From NCBI RefSeq assembly GCF_005877055.1, contig NZ_CP039424.1, positions 868,001 through 932,000 of the forward strand: a DNA stretch of 64,000 nt, given 5' to 3'. How positions within the stretch are numbered: position 1 is the first letter of the stretch; every line of letters begins with the position of its first letter. Source of the DNA: Citricoccus sp. SGAir0253 (GTDB lineage Bacteria; Actinomycetota; Actinomycetes; Actinomycetales; Micrococcaceae). This document shows, piece by piece, positions 45,608-53,983 of this stretch. The notes beneath the pieces are model-generated. The model saw nothing but the letters and a program-made list of their open reading frames with translations, was not told the DNA's origin and did not search any database. The translations under genes and the position numbers were made by a program.

Positions 45608-48189
45608 GAGATCCACACCCATTTCGCGATACTCGGGATGTCATTGGCGTCGAGGACCGTCAGCATGTACGGACCGGGCGGCAACAGGTTCGGGTTGTTG
45701 GGGATGGTGGCGCTGACAGTCCCGCCCTTGGTGGTCATGGGCAGGTCCACCAGTCGAGCGTTGGTGTCCGTCTGGTGGGTGGCGGACATCGGGGACATCA
45801 GCTGTGCTGCCTTGAGGGTGCCCTTGGTTCGCAGCGTGATCTTTTCGCCGTAGGTGGCCTTCGCAGGGGCTGAGGTGATCGCGGGCCGTGTTCCGTTGAA
45901 CATGTACTTGGGTGAGTAAACGGAGATGCGCAGCTCGAACGAGTTGTTCAGCGGATTGGATCCCAGGACCGCCACCCTTCCGTCTGGCAGGAGGATGGCC
46001 GACGAATGGTAATTCCGGCCCACCGGGTCTGGGGTGATGCTGAGCCAGTCATTGGTGCTCGGCCGATACACCGCCGCTGTCATCACGTTGTCCGAGCGGT
46101 TGTGGCGCGCCCCGTTGGCCGCCAGGACGGTGCGGTCCGGGAGGTTCAGCAGGTTGACGTAGCCCTTACCGGGACCTGGGAGATCGGGTCCGGGCACATA
46201 GGCGGGATTGGGCTGGGACAAGTCGATGATGTCCACCAAGTTGATGGCCGGGGAATTCATGTCGGTGTTCCCGCCACCGACGATCATGACCTTCTGGTCC
46301 TGTGCCGGGCCGAGGAGAACCGACCCAGCCTGGTCGCGCAGGTCCTTCTCTCGTAGTCCGGGCACGTCCCACATGCGGGCGCTCTTCCAGTCATAGAGGG
46401 AGGCCCCCGTGCCCGGCAGGCCGTTGCCGAAGGTGTGGCTGCCGGAGTAGAACAACCGCCCATCGTTGAGCAGGTACATGTGGGGGTAGGTTCCCCAGTA
46501 GCTCCACGTCTGCGGCACGCTGGCCGAGGGCAGCCATTTCCGGGTCGAGGTCTGGAACATCTCGGTGAGGACGGTCCCCTCCGCCTTCTCGTCCAGGCCG
46601 CCGGCGGCCCAGACATCTCCGTTCCCCAGCTTGGTGAGGGTGGGGTACCAGTGCCCCCCCGCCATGTCACTGACCGGATGGAACCTGTCATTCGTGGGGT
46701 CGAAGTAGTAGCTCTTCTTCGAGCCCTTGAACGTGGTGGGGCCTTCGCCTGCGGTGGGGTAGGCCAGCGTCCCACCGCCCAGCAGGACCTTGCCGTCGGG
46801 CAGCGTCACGTGGCCGGCACAGAACATGTCATAGGGAACGGGGATGTCGGTGAAGACGCCCGTGGCTGGGTTCCACACCGAGGCCTTGAACGTTCCCGCT
46901 GCGAAGGCCGCGCCCTCATTGCCAGACCCCGCGATCAGCAGCAATCTGCCATCACTCAGGAGCGTGGAGTGGACCGACCGCAGTGGCATGGGTGCCTTGA
47001 ACACTTCCCACGACCCTAGCTGGGCCGGCGTGCCTGGAGGTGGTGGAGGCGGAACGACTTCCTTCAGGGAGTAGTTGGTCGTCTTCAGCGTTCCGTTGGC
47101 GTGGAGGGAGATCCCGAAGGACAGGGCGTCGACGCCCTCGGGGATGACGGGGGTGGTGGCTGAGGCGGTAGTCCAGGCTTCCGAGGCTGCCGGTTGGGCC
47201 AGATCAGTCCAGTACGCCCATCCTGCCGCCGTATGCGTGAACACCGTGATCGAGTTACCCGGGGACGTGGACTTGTACTCGACTCTGAGGGTGTATGTGC
47301 TTCCGGCCTTGACGGCAGGGGCACACGCAGGGGTTTCGGACTGCACCAGCTTGGCATCGCCGCTGGAGTAATCGCTCATGGTGATGGACCAGGACCGAGA
47401 GCCGGCTGGAGCAGTCGTCGGGATGTCCGTGGACAGCCCTTGCGATACCGTGCGGGCGCCCCACCCTGTTGCCGTGAAGCATTCCGGGACCGGACTTCCC
47501 GTGGCAAGGGTGCCGTTGGTGACGAGTTCCCCATCATCAGGCGGGGGTGGGGGAACGGTGCTGGTGGCGAACAACGAGTAGTCGTCGGTCGTCAGTTCTC
47601 CATCGGCTGCGATGGACAAGCCGAAGACGATGCGGTCCGTTCCGGCCGGAATCGGTGGTGTTTGAACCGCGGCTTCCGCCCAGTCCGCCGACGCGGGGAC
47701 GCGTCCGAGATCCCCCCAGTAGGTCCAGCCGCCGGCAGTGTGCCTGAAGGTCGTGATGGACACCTCAGTCGTGGCCTTGTACCAGACGCCGAGATTGTAG
47801 GTCTGGCCCTCGGTCACTGAAGGTGCGCAGTCCATGGTCTCCTTCTGGAGAGCCTTCCGGTCACCGGACGTGTAGCCGGTGATGGACACGGTCAGGGCGC
47901 GCTCACCGGTCCGGCCGGGCGCGAAACTCCAGGCTCCTGCAGTGCCCCATCCCGCGGCGGTGAAGCAATCAGGGAAGTCGGCACCGGTCTCGAGCGAGGG
48001 GTTGCTGACGAGGTTGGGACCAACGCTCTCGGCAGCCGAGACCGGGCGCACCGGGACGCCCCAAGAGCTCAGGAGGAGGCACAGCGTGGCCAAGGTCGCC
48101 AGGAGGACTCGAAGCCTGACGCGTGGCAGAATCGGGGCCCTCCTGGTTCGGCCCTCCGTATGCACGGGCAGCGACGTGGCCGAAGTCAT
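45604..48189 (-). CDS. Secreted AA5 copper-radical oxidase with two N-terminal CBM-like repeats
   Basis: The product is 861 residues. A signal peptide (about 1-52) is followed by two tandem ~145-residue repeats (57-205 and 222-376), each with SNPS/TNGT, PDCF/PECF, and GGWTYWGDL/AGWAYWTDL, resembling jelly-roll carbohydrate-binding modules. A Pro linker leads to a kelch beta-propeller plus Ig-like end, as in galactose oxidase/GlxA. Every copper and radical ligand has a counterpart: Cys457 (YDMFCAG) with Tyr515 (GGHWYPT) for the Tyr-Cys cofactor, Tyr727-His728 (GRNYHSS), and His805 (SATHQTD). It should oxidise sugar alcohols or aldehydes to release H2O2. It is the first gene of the operon, and the RBS is AGGTAGG. 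The substrate is inferred to be the GT2 product. Confidence 0.85.
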   Translation of the reverse strand: MTSATSLPVHTEGRTRRAPILPRVRLRVLLATLATLCLLLSSWGVPVRPVSAAESVGPNLVSNPSLETGADFPDCFTAAGWGTAGAWSFAPGRTGERALTVSITGYTSGDRKALQKETMDCAPSVTEGQTYNLGVWYKATTEVSITTFRHTAGGWTYWGDLGRVPASADWAEAAVQTPPIPAGTDRIVFGLSIAADGELTTDDYSLFATSTVPPPPPDDGELVTNGTLATGSPVPECFTATGWGARTVSQGLSTDIPTTAPAGSRSWSITMSDYSSGDAKLVQSETPACAPAVKAGSTYTLRVEYKSTSPGNSITVFTHTAAGWAYWTDLAQPAASEAWTTASATTPVIPEGVDALSFGISLHANGTLKTTNYSLKEVVPPPPPPGTPAQLGSWEVFKAPMPLRSVHSTLLSDGRLLLIAGSGNEGAAFAAGTFKASVWNPATGVFTDIPVPYDMFCAGHVTLPDGKVLLGGGTLAYPTAGEGPTTFKGSKKSYYFDPTNDRFHPVSDMAGGHWYPTLTKLGNGDVWAAGGLDEKAEGTVLTEMFQTSTRKWLPSASVPQTWSYWGTYPHMYLLNDGRLFYSGSHTFGNGLPGTGASLYDWKSARMWDVPGLREKDLRDQAGSVLLGPAQDQKVMIVGGGNTDMNSPAINLVDIIDLSQPNPAYVPGPDLPGPGKGYVNLLNLPDRTVLAANGARHNRSDNVMTAAVYRPSTNDWLSITPDPVGRNYHSSAILLPDGRVAVLGSNPLNNSFELRISVYSPKYMFNGTRPAITSAPAKATYGEKITLRTKGTLKAAQLMSPMSATHQTDTNARLVDLPMTTKGGTVSATIPNNPNLLPPGPYMLTVLDANDIPSIAKWVWIS

Positions 48190-48832
48190 GCCGGACCTAC
48201 CTGTGGACTAGACGCACATACCTGTGCCGGGACGTGAAGAGACACCATTCCCCCTGGGAAGACCTCACCTGGGTACCTCGAGCCACGACGAAAGGAACCT
48301 GCCGTCTGGCCATGGATGCGCTCCAGCAGTCAATCTATTGGACGGGAGGCGCTGACTCGCCCATTGGGCGTCACTCTGTGGATCACGTGGATACGACGGT
48401 AGGAGCGTCCACTCGTCTCCACATGGGTGCCCGGTACTCATGCGGCACCTGACTCCTCAGTTCCCGTACTCGAATGGCACGCGGAATGACGCGCTCGGTG
48501 GAGGGACGGCACTCGTCCCCGTCATCTCGGCCCATGTGGGGCCCGCGAGGACGGCTTCTGAGGAGAATCGAGAGATACAGGTGAAACACCGCGGCGCGAA
48601 GGCGGGGATGGTTCCCGATGGTCCTCACCAAGCGGCCAGGGCCGCTGGCAGGGAAGCCAGGGCCCGTCCGACACGCTGGTTCCCGCCACAGGGTGCGTGC
48701 TCGCCCCGGGTCGCCGTCCCCGCCGTTCCGGTCACCGGTGCGAGGCTCGACGAGGAGGCAGGAGTGCGGCGCTCCGCAGTCAGGTCTCGTCGATGCGCGG
48801 CGCCCCGGCCCGGGACGCCCACGTCACGTCGT
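48190..48832. other. Gene-free region upstream of glycan operon
   Basis: These 643 nt between the oxidase start and the amidase end hold no credible gene; a minus-strand open frame at 48383-48631 lacks support. They should contain the glycan-operon promoter. CACAGGTA occurs twice just upstream of ATG 48189, within 48195-48230 on the minus strand. The region is less GC-rich than its right flank. No terminator was recognised after the amidase. Confidence 0.4.
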
Positions 48833-50101
48833 CTACCGCCCGCGCTTGAGCGAGAACCAGGTCTGCGGGCCGGCGACGCCGACCGGGGGCAGACCGCGGG
48901 AGGACTGGTAGGAGCGCACCGCGACCTGCGTGGCGGGGCCGAACCGGCCGTCGACGACGACGCTCCTGCGCAGCGTCGCGGACAGGCCGCGCTGCAGGTG
49001 CCGCACCTGGGTGCCCGAGTCCCCGCGGGACAGCGAGGTGCCGCGTGCCGGCCGGGTGACGATCGAGCCCCACGTCCGCGGCCCGGCCACGCCCTCCACC
49101 GACATGCCGAGCGCCCGCTGGTAGGACCGCACCGCCCGTTCGGTCCGCGCGCCGAAGACGCCGTCCACCGCTCCCGGGGAGTGGCCGGCGTCGCGCAGGG
49201 CGGACTGCAGGCGGCGGACCGCCGCGCCCCGGGCCCCGCGGCGCAGGCTGGGGTAGCTGCCGCCTGCTCCGGCGCTGCCGGCGCTCCCGCCGCCGGCCGC
49301 GCCGGCGAAGCCCAGGGTGCTGCCGCCCAGCGCCGCCGCCACGGCGCGGCGCAGCGCCGGCAGCCGCGCGTAGAGGGCGTCGCCGCAGCACTCCGTCCGG
49401 GCGCCCGGGACGTCACGGTGGGCGATGATGTCCTGCACCCGGATGCCGTACCGGCGGCACGCGTAGGCGCACAGCCGCACGAGCGCGTTCCACTGCGCCG
49501 CCGTCGGGAGGGCGCTGACGTACATCCCGTCCACCTCGATGCCGATCGACTCGTCGTTGAAGCCGTAGGCGTGGGCGCCCTCCACGAACCGCGTCCCGGC
49601 GTCCAGGGCGGCCGCGGAGCCGTGGCGGCCCTCGAGGACCTGCCCGCCGCGCGCGATGGTGAAGTGCTGGCCCGTGTCCGCCCAGCCGCGGCGCAGGTGG
49701 TTGCGCTGGAGCAGGCGTCCCAGCGCGTGCGCTGCCCCGGCGGATGTGCCCGCTCCGTTCTCGTGCGCGGTGTGGTGGATGACGAGGTACCCCGGGCGGC
49801 GCGCGATCGTGTGCAGGTGCCGCCGTGGCGGGCGGGCGCCCCAGGCGGCGGTGGTGATGATCGCCGGGCGGCCCACGGCGTGCGCGTGGGCGGCCTCCGG
49901 GGCGACGGCGGCGCTGCCCACCGCGAGCGCCCCGAGGGCCGCGGTGCCCAGCAGTAGGCGGCGGCGGGAGAGTTCCGGTCCGGGGGAGGGCGCCGTGGTG
50001 GACCCGGGCGCCGGGAGGCCGGCGCGGCCGTCCCGCGGCCCGGGGCGGGGTGACGTCGGGCGAGGCGACGCGGCCTCGGCCGGGGTGGGGTTCTCGGTCA
50101 T
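48833..50101 (-). CDS. Tat-exported N-acetylmuramoyl-L-alanine amidase with two PG-binding domains
   Basis: The product is 422 residues. A twin-arginine signal, ELSRRRLLLGTAALGALAVG (around 43-62), is followed by an Amidase_2/PGRP domain with zinc ligands in LVIHHTAHENG (His), AHRDVPGART (His) and a downstream Cys. Two tandem peptidoglycan-binding type 1 repeats follow (GARGAAVRRLQSALRDAG and GDSGTQVRHLQRGLSATL). It cleaves the MurNAc-L-Ala bond in the wall. ATG 50101 has GGGAG upstream. It is divergent from the sortase gene, so both act at the surface. Confidence 0.88.
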   Translation of the reverse strand: MTENPTPAEAASPRPTSPRPGPRDGRAGLPAPGSTTAPSPGPELSRRRLLLGTAALGALAVGSAAVAPEAAHAHAVGRPAIITTAAWGARPPRRHLHTIARRPGYLVIHHTAHENGAGTSAGAAHALGRLLQRNHLRRGWADTGQHFTIARGGQVLEGRHGSAAALDAGTRFVEGAHAYGFNDESIGIEVDGMYVSALPTAAQWNALVRLCAYACRRYGIRVQDIIAHRDVPGARTECCGDALYARLPALRRAVAAALGGSTLGFAGAAGGGSAGSAGAGGSYPSLRRGARGAAVRRLQSALRDAGHSPGAVDGVFGARTERAVRSYQRALGMSVEGVAGPRTWGSIVTRPARGTSLSRGDSGTQVRHLQRGLSATLRRSVVVDGRFGPATQVAVRSYQSSRGLPPVGVAGPQTWFSLKRGR

Positions 50102-50417
50102 GTCAGGCTCCCATCGGCGGTGGCTGGCCGGTCGGGTGCGCCGGCCCGGGGAGGGGGCGGGTGCAGGGTGACCGGCGGTCGCGCGCACCGTAGGCACAGG
50201 CCGGCGGGGGAGTGGTCGAGAAACGCCGAGGTCAGGACAGGACGGTACTTAAGTGCATAGCCACGGCCCGCAGAGGCGCGGGACGAGCGGTGGGCAGGCG
50301 TCCAACACGCGTCCGACCGCATCCTCTCCCGTGGGAGTGGGGTACGGGGCACTCGTGCCCGGGCCGGGGCTCCTTCCTAGTCTCGAAGGTGTCGATCCGA
50401 CGGGAAGGTAGGTCGTC
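50102..50417. promoter_or_regulatory. Divergent promoters amidase / sortase
   Basis: This is a 316-nt gap. TAGTCT at 50378-50383 is a plausible sortase -10 with GGGAAGGTAGG as its ribosome site. An AT-rich patch (GGTACTTAAGTGCATAG, 50244-50260), unusual here, may carry the amidase promoter on the minus strand. Nothing else was seen. Confidence 0.4.
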
Positions 50418-51365
50418 ATGGCGAAGCCCCGCGGTGCCGCCGCCTCGGCCGCCCGGCGCGCGACGTCCACGATCCTCCGGGGCGGCGCCGAGCTGCTCCT
50501 GACCGCCGGCGTCCTCATGCTCCTGTTCACGGCCTGGCACCTGTGGTGGACCAACCTCGCGGCGGACGAGGCGCAGGCCTCCGCCGTCGCCGAGACCGTC
50601 CGGGAGTGGAGCGGCCAGGACGACGGGGCGGTCGAGACCTCCGCGGCCGGCGAGCCGATCCGGGCGGAGGACGGCACGGGGGCCGCCGCGGTGCGGGCAC
50701 CAGGGGCGGAGGAGGCCATCCGGGCGGAGGCCCCCGGGGCCACCGCCGAGGCTGCCCCCGAGACGGGGACCGGGAACGGCGCGGGGAGCGGCACCGTGCA
50801 GGGGCCCGGCGCCGAGCAGGCCGCCCGGGACGGCGGTGTCCCGCAGGCCGCCGGGCCGGCCCTGGACAGCGGGGTGTGGGGCATCCTCTACGTTCCCCGC
50901 TTCGGGCCCGACTACGCCAAGCCCATCGCCGAGGGAGTGGACCCGGACGTCCTGGACTCCGTCGGCATCGGGCACTACCCGGGCACGCAACGTCCGGGAC
51001 AACTCGGGAACGTCGGCCTGGCCGGGCACCGGCAGACCCACGGCGGGGTCTTCTGGCACATGGACAGGCTCGGTCCCGGAGACCGGGCCTACCTCCAGAC
51101 CCGGGAGGGCGTCTACACCTATGTCTACCGGAGCACGGAGATCGTGCCCCCTTCCGGGATCCAGGTGCTCTACCCGGTGCCGGGGGACAGCGGCGCGGTC
51201 CCCACGAGGAGGCTCCTGACCCTCACCACGTGCCACCCGCCCTTCACCACGGACCTGCGCATGGTCGTCCACCTGGAACAGGGCTCGTTCGTCCCGGCCG
51301 GGACCACGGCGCCGCCGGAGGTCCGGGACGTGGTCCGCCGGGCCGCCGGCCTCGAGGGAGCGTGA
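50418..51365 (+). CDS. srtE: Class E sortase
   Basis: This 315-residue transpeptidase has one N-terminal helix (about 25-48) and a long, probably disordered Ala/Gly/Glu linker (50-150). The sortase barrel then holds His204 in GLAGHRQTHGG, catalytic Cys272 in LTLTTCHPP and Arg281 in TTDLRMVVH. Class E enzymes of high-GC Gram-positives cut LAxTG-type signals and anchor proteins to the wall. The linker is longer than usual. No sortase substrate is encoded in the window. The next gene begins 3 nt downstream. Confidence 0.9.
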   Translation: MAKPRGAAASAARRATSTILRGGAELLLTAGVLMLLFTAWHLWWTNLAADEAQASAVAETVREWSGQDDGAVETSAAGEPIRAEDGTGAAAVRAPGAEEAIRAEAPGATAEAAPETGTGNGAGSGTVQGPGAEQAARDGGVPQAAGPALDSGVWGILYVPRFGPDYAKPIAEGVDPDVLDSVGIGHYPGTQRPGQLGNVGLAGHRQTHGGVFWHMDRLGPGDRAYLQTREGVYTYVYRSTEIVPPSGIQVLYPVPGDSGAVPTRRLLTLTTCHPPFTTDLRMVVHLEQGSFVPAGTTAPPEVRDVVRRAAGLEGA

Positions 51366-51368
51366 GCC

Positions 51369-51590
51369 GTGTACGCCTGGATCTTCCGCCACCTGCCCGG
51401 ACCGCTGTGGCTGCGCGTCCTCGAGTCGCTGGTCCTCCTCGGCCTGGTCCTCGTGGCGCTGGTGACCGTCGTCTTCCCGTGGGCGAGCCCGTTCTTCCCC
51501 TGGACCGCGTCCACGGTGGAGGCCGTGACCGTGCCCGTTCCCGCGTGGCCCTGGGGCGGGGGCGCCGGGTCGGGGCCACTCGGGGGCTGA
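51369..51590 (+). CDS. Small membrane protein linked to class E sortase
   Basis: The 73-residue product MYAWIFRHLPGPLWLRVLES has one helix (about 18-38) and then a Pro/Trp/Phe-rich exported end (PWASPFFPW). Proteins of this form (starting MYAW-RHLPGP) sit directly after class E sortase genes in many actinobacteria. GTG 51369 lies 3 nt after srtE, so it is co-transcribed and possibly a sortase partner. Its role is undescribed. Confidence 0.75.
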   Translation: MYAWIFRHLPGPLWLRVLESLVLLGLVLVALVTVVFPWASPFFPWTASTVEAVTVPVPAWPWGGGAGSGPLGG

Positions 51591-51613
51591 CGCGGGCGAC
51601 GGGCGGGGCGCTC

Positions 51614-52117
51614 CTACCGCAGGCCGAGGCCGAGGATCCAGAACACCCCGACGGCGAGGGCGACCCAGCCGAGGACCTTCCCCACCGGCGCCCTGCCGCC
51701 CAGCCGCTCGGCCTTCGCGGCCTTGGACAGGGCGATGGGGCCGAAGATGATGCCGAGGCTGCCGAACACGATGCCCAGGATGCCCAGGACCATGGCGTTG
51801 CGGGCGGCCCGGTCCGCGGCGGCCTGCTGGGGGTCCGGCAGGCCGGGGAGGGGCCCGCCGGTCGGATAGGCGGGTGGGTACGCGGGCGGGTAGCCGGCGC
51901 CCCACGGCCCGGGCGGGCCCGGGTGGGGATAGCCCTGCTGGTAGTCCGGGCGCTCGGGCGACGGCGGGTATCCGGGGCCGGGCTGGCCGCCGTACCGCGG
52001 GGCGGCCGCGTCCTGGGCGTCGGCGCCGGTGGCGGGATCCCCGAGGCCGGGCTGCAGGTACCACTCCGGCGTGGAGCCGCGGTGGTCGTCCGGCCGGTCG
52101 GACTGCTGGTCGTTCAT
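51614..52117 (-). CDS. DUF4190-type membrane protein with Pro/Tyr-rich N terminus
   Basis: This 167-residue protein has a low-complexity cytoplasmic half, MNDQQSDRPDDHRGS then YPPAYPPAYPTGG repeats (to about 95). Two helices follow, NAMVLGILGIVFGSLGIIFG (around 108-127) and KVLGWVALAVGVFWILGLG, the DUF4190 hairpin. ATG 52117 has a GGGGG ribosome site. It converges on the sortase-linked gene. Function unknown. Confidence 0.7.
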   Translation of the reverse strand: MNDQQSDRPDDHRGSTPEWYLQPGLGDPATGADAQDAAAPRYGGQPGPGYPPSPERPDYQQGYPHPGPPGPWGAGYPPAYPPAYPTGGPLPGLPDPQQAAADRAARNAMVLGILGIVFGSLGIIFGPIALSKAAKAERLGGRAPVGKVLGWVALAVGVFWILGLGLR

Positions 52118-52170
52118 GTCGCCCCCTGGGTGCCCGTGATGGGGCCCGAGCCTACCGGTGCCGCAGGAGT

Positions 52171-53142
52171 TCAGCACCCCTCGGCGCGGCCGCGCTTCCA
52201 GTAGCCCATGAAGGACACGCACGTGCGGTCGATGCCCAGGTCCTTCACGAGGTGCCGTCGGATCCCGGTGATCGTCCCCGCCTCGCCGGCCAGCCAGGCG
52301 TACCAGCGCCCGCGCGGGCCCTCGTCCGGCACCTCCCACAGCCGACCGTCCTCGGCCTCCGCGGGGCCCGGCGCGCCGCCGTCGGGTCCCTGGGGGTCCG
52401 CCAGCCGGCCGCGGTCGGCCACCTCGGCCCCGTGCTCCCGGCCCCACGCGTGCAGGGCCTCGGTGAGCGCCTCGCCGTGGGGGCGACCGTCCCGGGGCAG
52501 CCAGTGCACCTGCACGGAGGCGAGGGTCATCACGGGCAGCACGTCCGCCGCCGTGGGCACCTCGAGGTAGACGTGGCCGGAGTGGCGCTCGCCGAGGGAC
52601 TCGAGGATGGAGCAGATGGCGGGGGCGGCGGTCTCGTCACCGGCCAGCAGCAGCGTGGTGGCCTCGCCCGGGTCGAACTCGATGCCGCCGCTGCGGCCGC
52701 GGCCGCCGGTCTCGGAGCGCTCGTCCGGGCCGATCACCACGATCTCGTCCCCCACGGCGGCCGTGCTCGCCCACGCCGAGGCCGGCCCCTCCGTGCCGTG
52801 CAGCACGAAGTCGACGTCGATCTCCCGGGCATGGGGACGCACGGCGCGCACCGTGTAGGTGCGCATCGGGTTGCGCTCCTCGTCCGGCAGCGCGCGCCAG
52901 CGCTGGTACCACTCCATGACGGCGGGGGCGGGGTCGGCGAACAGGCCGATCTCCGGCAGGGTCCCGTCCGGCCGCGGGATCATCAGCTTGATCCGCTGGT
53001 CCAGGCCGCCGGTGCCGAAGTGCACCAGGTCCTCGCCGGTGAGGGTGAAGCGCACGAAGTGCTCGCTGAGCGGGCTGATCCGGGCCACGCGCGTGCGGTA
53101 CGCGCGGGTGGTCGGGTAGGTCCGGGTGGCCGTCACGGTCAT
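52171..53142 (-). CDS. Siderophore-interacting protein (ferric-siderophore reductase, SIP family)
   Basis: The 323-residue flavoprotein has an FAD-binding barrel with MRTYTVRAVRPHAREIDVDF (the RxYTxR flavin motif around 104-109) and an NAD(P)H domain with LLLAGDETAAPAICSILESL (around 180-200). The family reduces Fe(III)-siderophores in the cytoplasm to free Fe(II). Control is visible: a DtxR/IdeR-like box sits over its promoter (53183-53201). ATG 53142 has GGAG upstream. An FMN-reductase-like gene lies next to it on the same strand. Confidence 0.88.
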   Translation of the reverse strand: MTVTATRTYPTTRAYRTRVARISPLSEHFVRFTLTGEDLVHFGTGGLDQRIKLMIPRPDGTLPEIGLFADPAPAVMEWYQRWRALPDEERNPMRTYTVRAVRPHAREIDVDFVLHGTEGPASAWASTAAVGDEIVVIGPDERSETGGRGRSGGIEFDPGEATTLLLAGDETAAPAICSILESLGERHSGHVYLEVPTAADVLPVMTLASVQVHWLPRDGRPHGEALTEALHAWGREHGAEVADRGRLADPQGPDGGAPGPAEAEDGRLWEVPDEGPRGRWYAWLAGEAGTITGIRRHLVKDLGIDRTCVSFMGYWKRGRAEGC

Positions 53143-53182
53143 GGTCGGATGCTCCGTCGGGTCAGGGTGCCGCACCCCCCTT

Positions 53183-53209
53183 TGAGGTAAGGCTTGCCTA
53201 AATAATCTA
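53183..53209 (-). promoter_or_regulatory. DtxR/IdeR iron box over SIP promoter
   Basis: On the minus strand, TTAGGCAAGCCTTACCTCA (53201-53183) matches the DtxR consensus TTAGGTTAGCCTAACCTAA at about 15 of 19 positions. It lies just downstream of a -10-like TAGATT (53209-53204). Binding of Fe-loaded repressor here should block transcription of the siderophore-interacting gene when iron is replete. Confidence 0.8.
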
Positions 53210-53266
53210 CGGAGCCATGGCCTAATGCGCAATGGGAGGTCGTCATGTGACGTGCGAGGACGGGCC

Positions 53267-53893
53267 TCAGCCGGCCGGATAGGGCTCCCCGCGCAGCAGC
53301 CGGGCCAGGTGCACGGCGTTGCGGACGAGCCCGTCGTGGGTCGCGGCCACCGGTTCCGGCACCTCCTCGAGGTCCTGGTAGTCCACGGTCTGCATGGCCT
53401 CGCCGACCCAGTAGGTGCCGCCCTGCGCCGGGACGGAGAAGCCGACGTCGTTCAGGCCCTGGAACAGCTGGGCGATCGTGTGGTGGGCGCCGTCCTCGTT
53501 GCCGACCACCGCGACGGTGGCGACCTTGTCGTACATGACCGGGCGGCCGGCGTCGTCCGTCTCGGAGAGGTCGGCGTCGAGGCGCTCGAGGACCTGCTGG
53601 GCCACGCTGGCGGGGTGTCCCATCCAGATGGGCGTGGCCAGGACGAGGATGTCCGCGGCGAGGACCCGCTCCCGGAGGGCGGGCCACTCGTCGCCCTCGC
53701 CCATGTCCACCTCCACCCCGGGCCTCACCACGTGGTCCACGATGCGCACCGAGGAGGTCCGCACGCCCCGGGCCTCGAAGCGGTCCAGCAGGTGCCGGGC
53801 CATGAGCTCGCTGCTGGAGGGCGCGGGGGAGGGCGTCAGGGTGCAGACGAGGGCGAGGGCGGACAGGGCGGGGGTGGGATCGTGGTCGGTCAT
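53267..53893 (-). CDS. Flavodoxin-fold NAD(P)H-dependent FMN reductase-like protein
   Basis: The product is 208 residues with a flavodoxin fold: VCTLTPSPAPSSSELMARHL (phosphate-binding loop), LVLATPIWMGHPASVAQQVL (flavin isoalloxazine loop) and VATVAVVGNEDGAHHTIAQL. The family passes electrons from NAD(P)H to quinones or flavins. Neighbouring SIP and iron box raise a ferric-reduction role, but the gene has its own 5' end about 125 nt from the box. ATG 53893 lacks a clear ribosome site. Confidence 0.75.
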   Translation of the reverse strand: MTDHDPTPALSALALVCTLTPSPAPSSSELMARHLLDRFEARGVRTSSVRIVDHVVRPGVEVDMGEGDEWPALRERVLAADILVLATPIWMGHPASVAQQVLERLDADLSETDDAGRPVMYDKVATVAVVGNEDGAHHTIAQLFQGLNDVGFSVPAQGGTYWVGEAMQTVDYQDLEEVPEPVAATHDGLVRNAVHLARLLRGEPYPAG

Positions 53894-53920
53894 GGCGGCA
53901 GTCCACCACGCCGGACGCGG

Positions 53921-53965
53921 ACGACCCCAGCCCTGGCGCACGCCGCGGTGCCGGGCTGGGGTCGT
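53921..53965 (-). terminator. Terminator after the amino-acid ABC operon
   Basis: ACGACCCCAGCCC (53921-53933) and GGGCTGGGGTCGT (53953-53965) form a perfect 13-bp stem directly after the ABC ATPase gene (read leftward). Confidence 0.8.
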
Positions 53966-53983
53966 CGTCGGGGTCGGAACCGG

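Noticed and set aside
48383-48631. 82-residue minus-strand frame in the gap before the glycan operon
   Set aside because: No ribosome site, no recognisable motif, basic random-looking composition, and no neighbour coupling.
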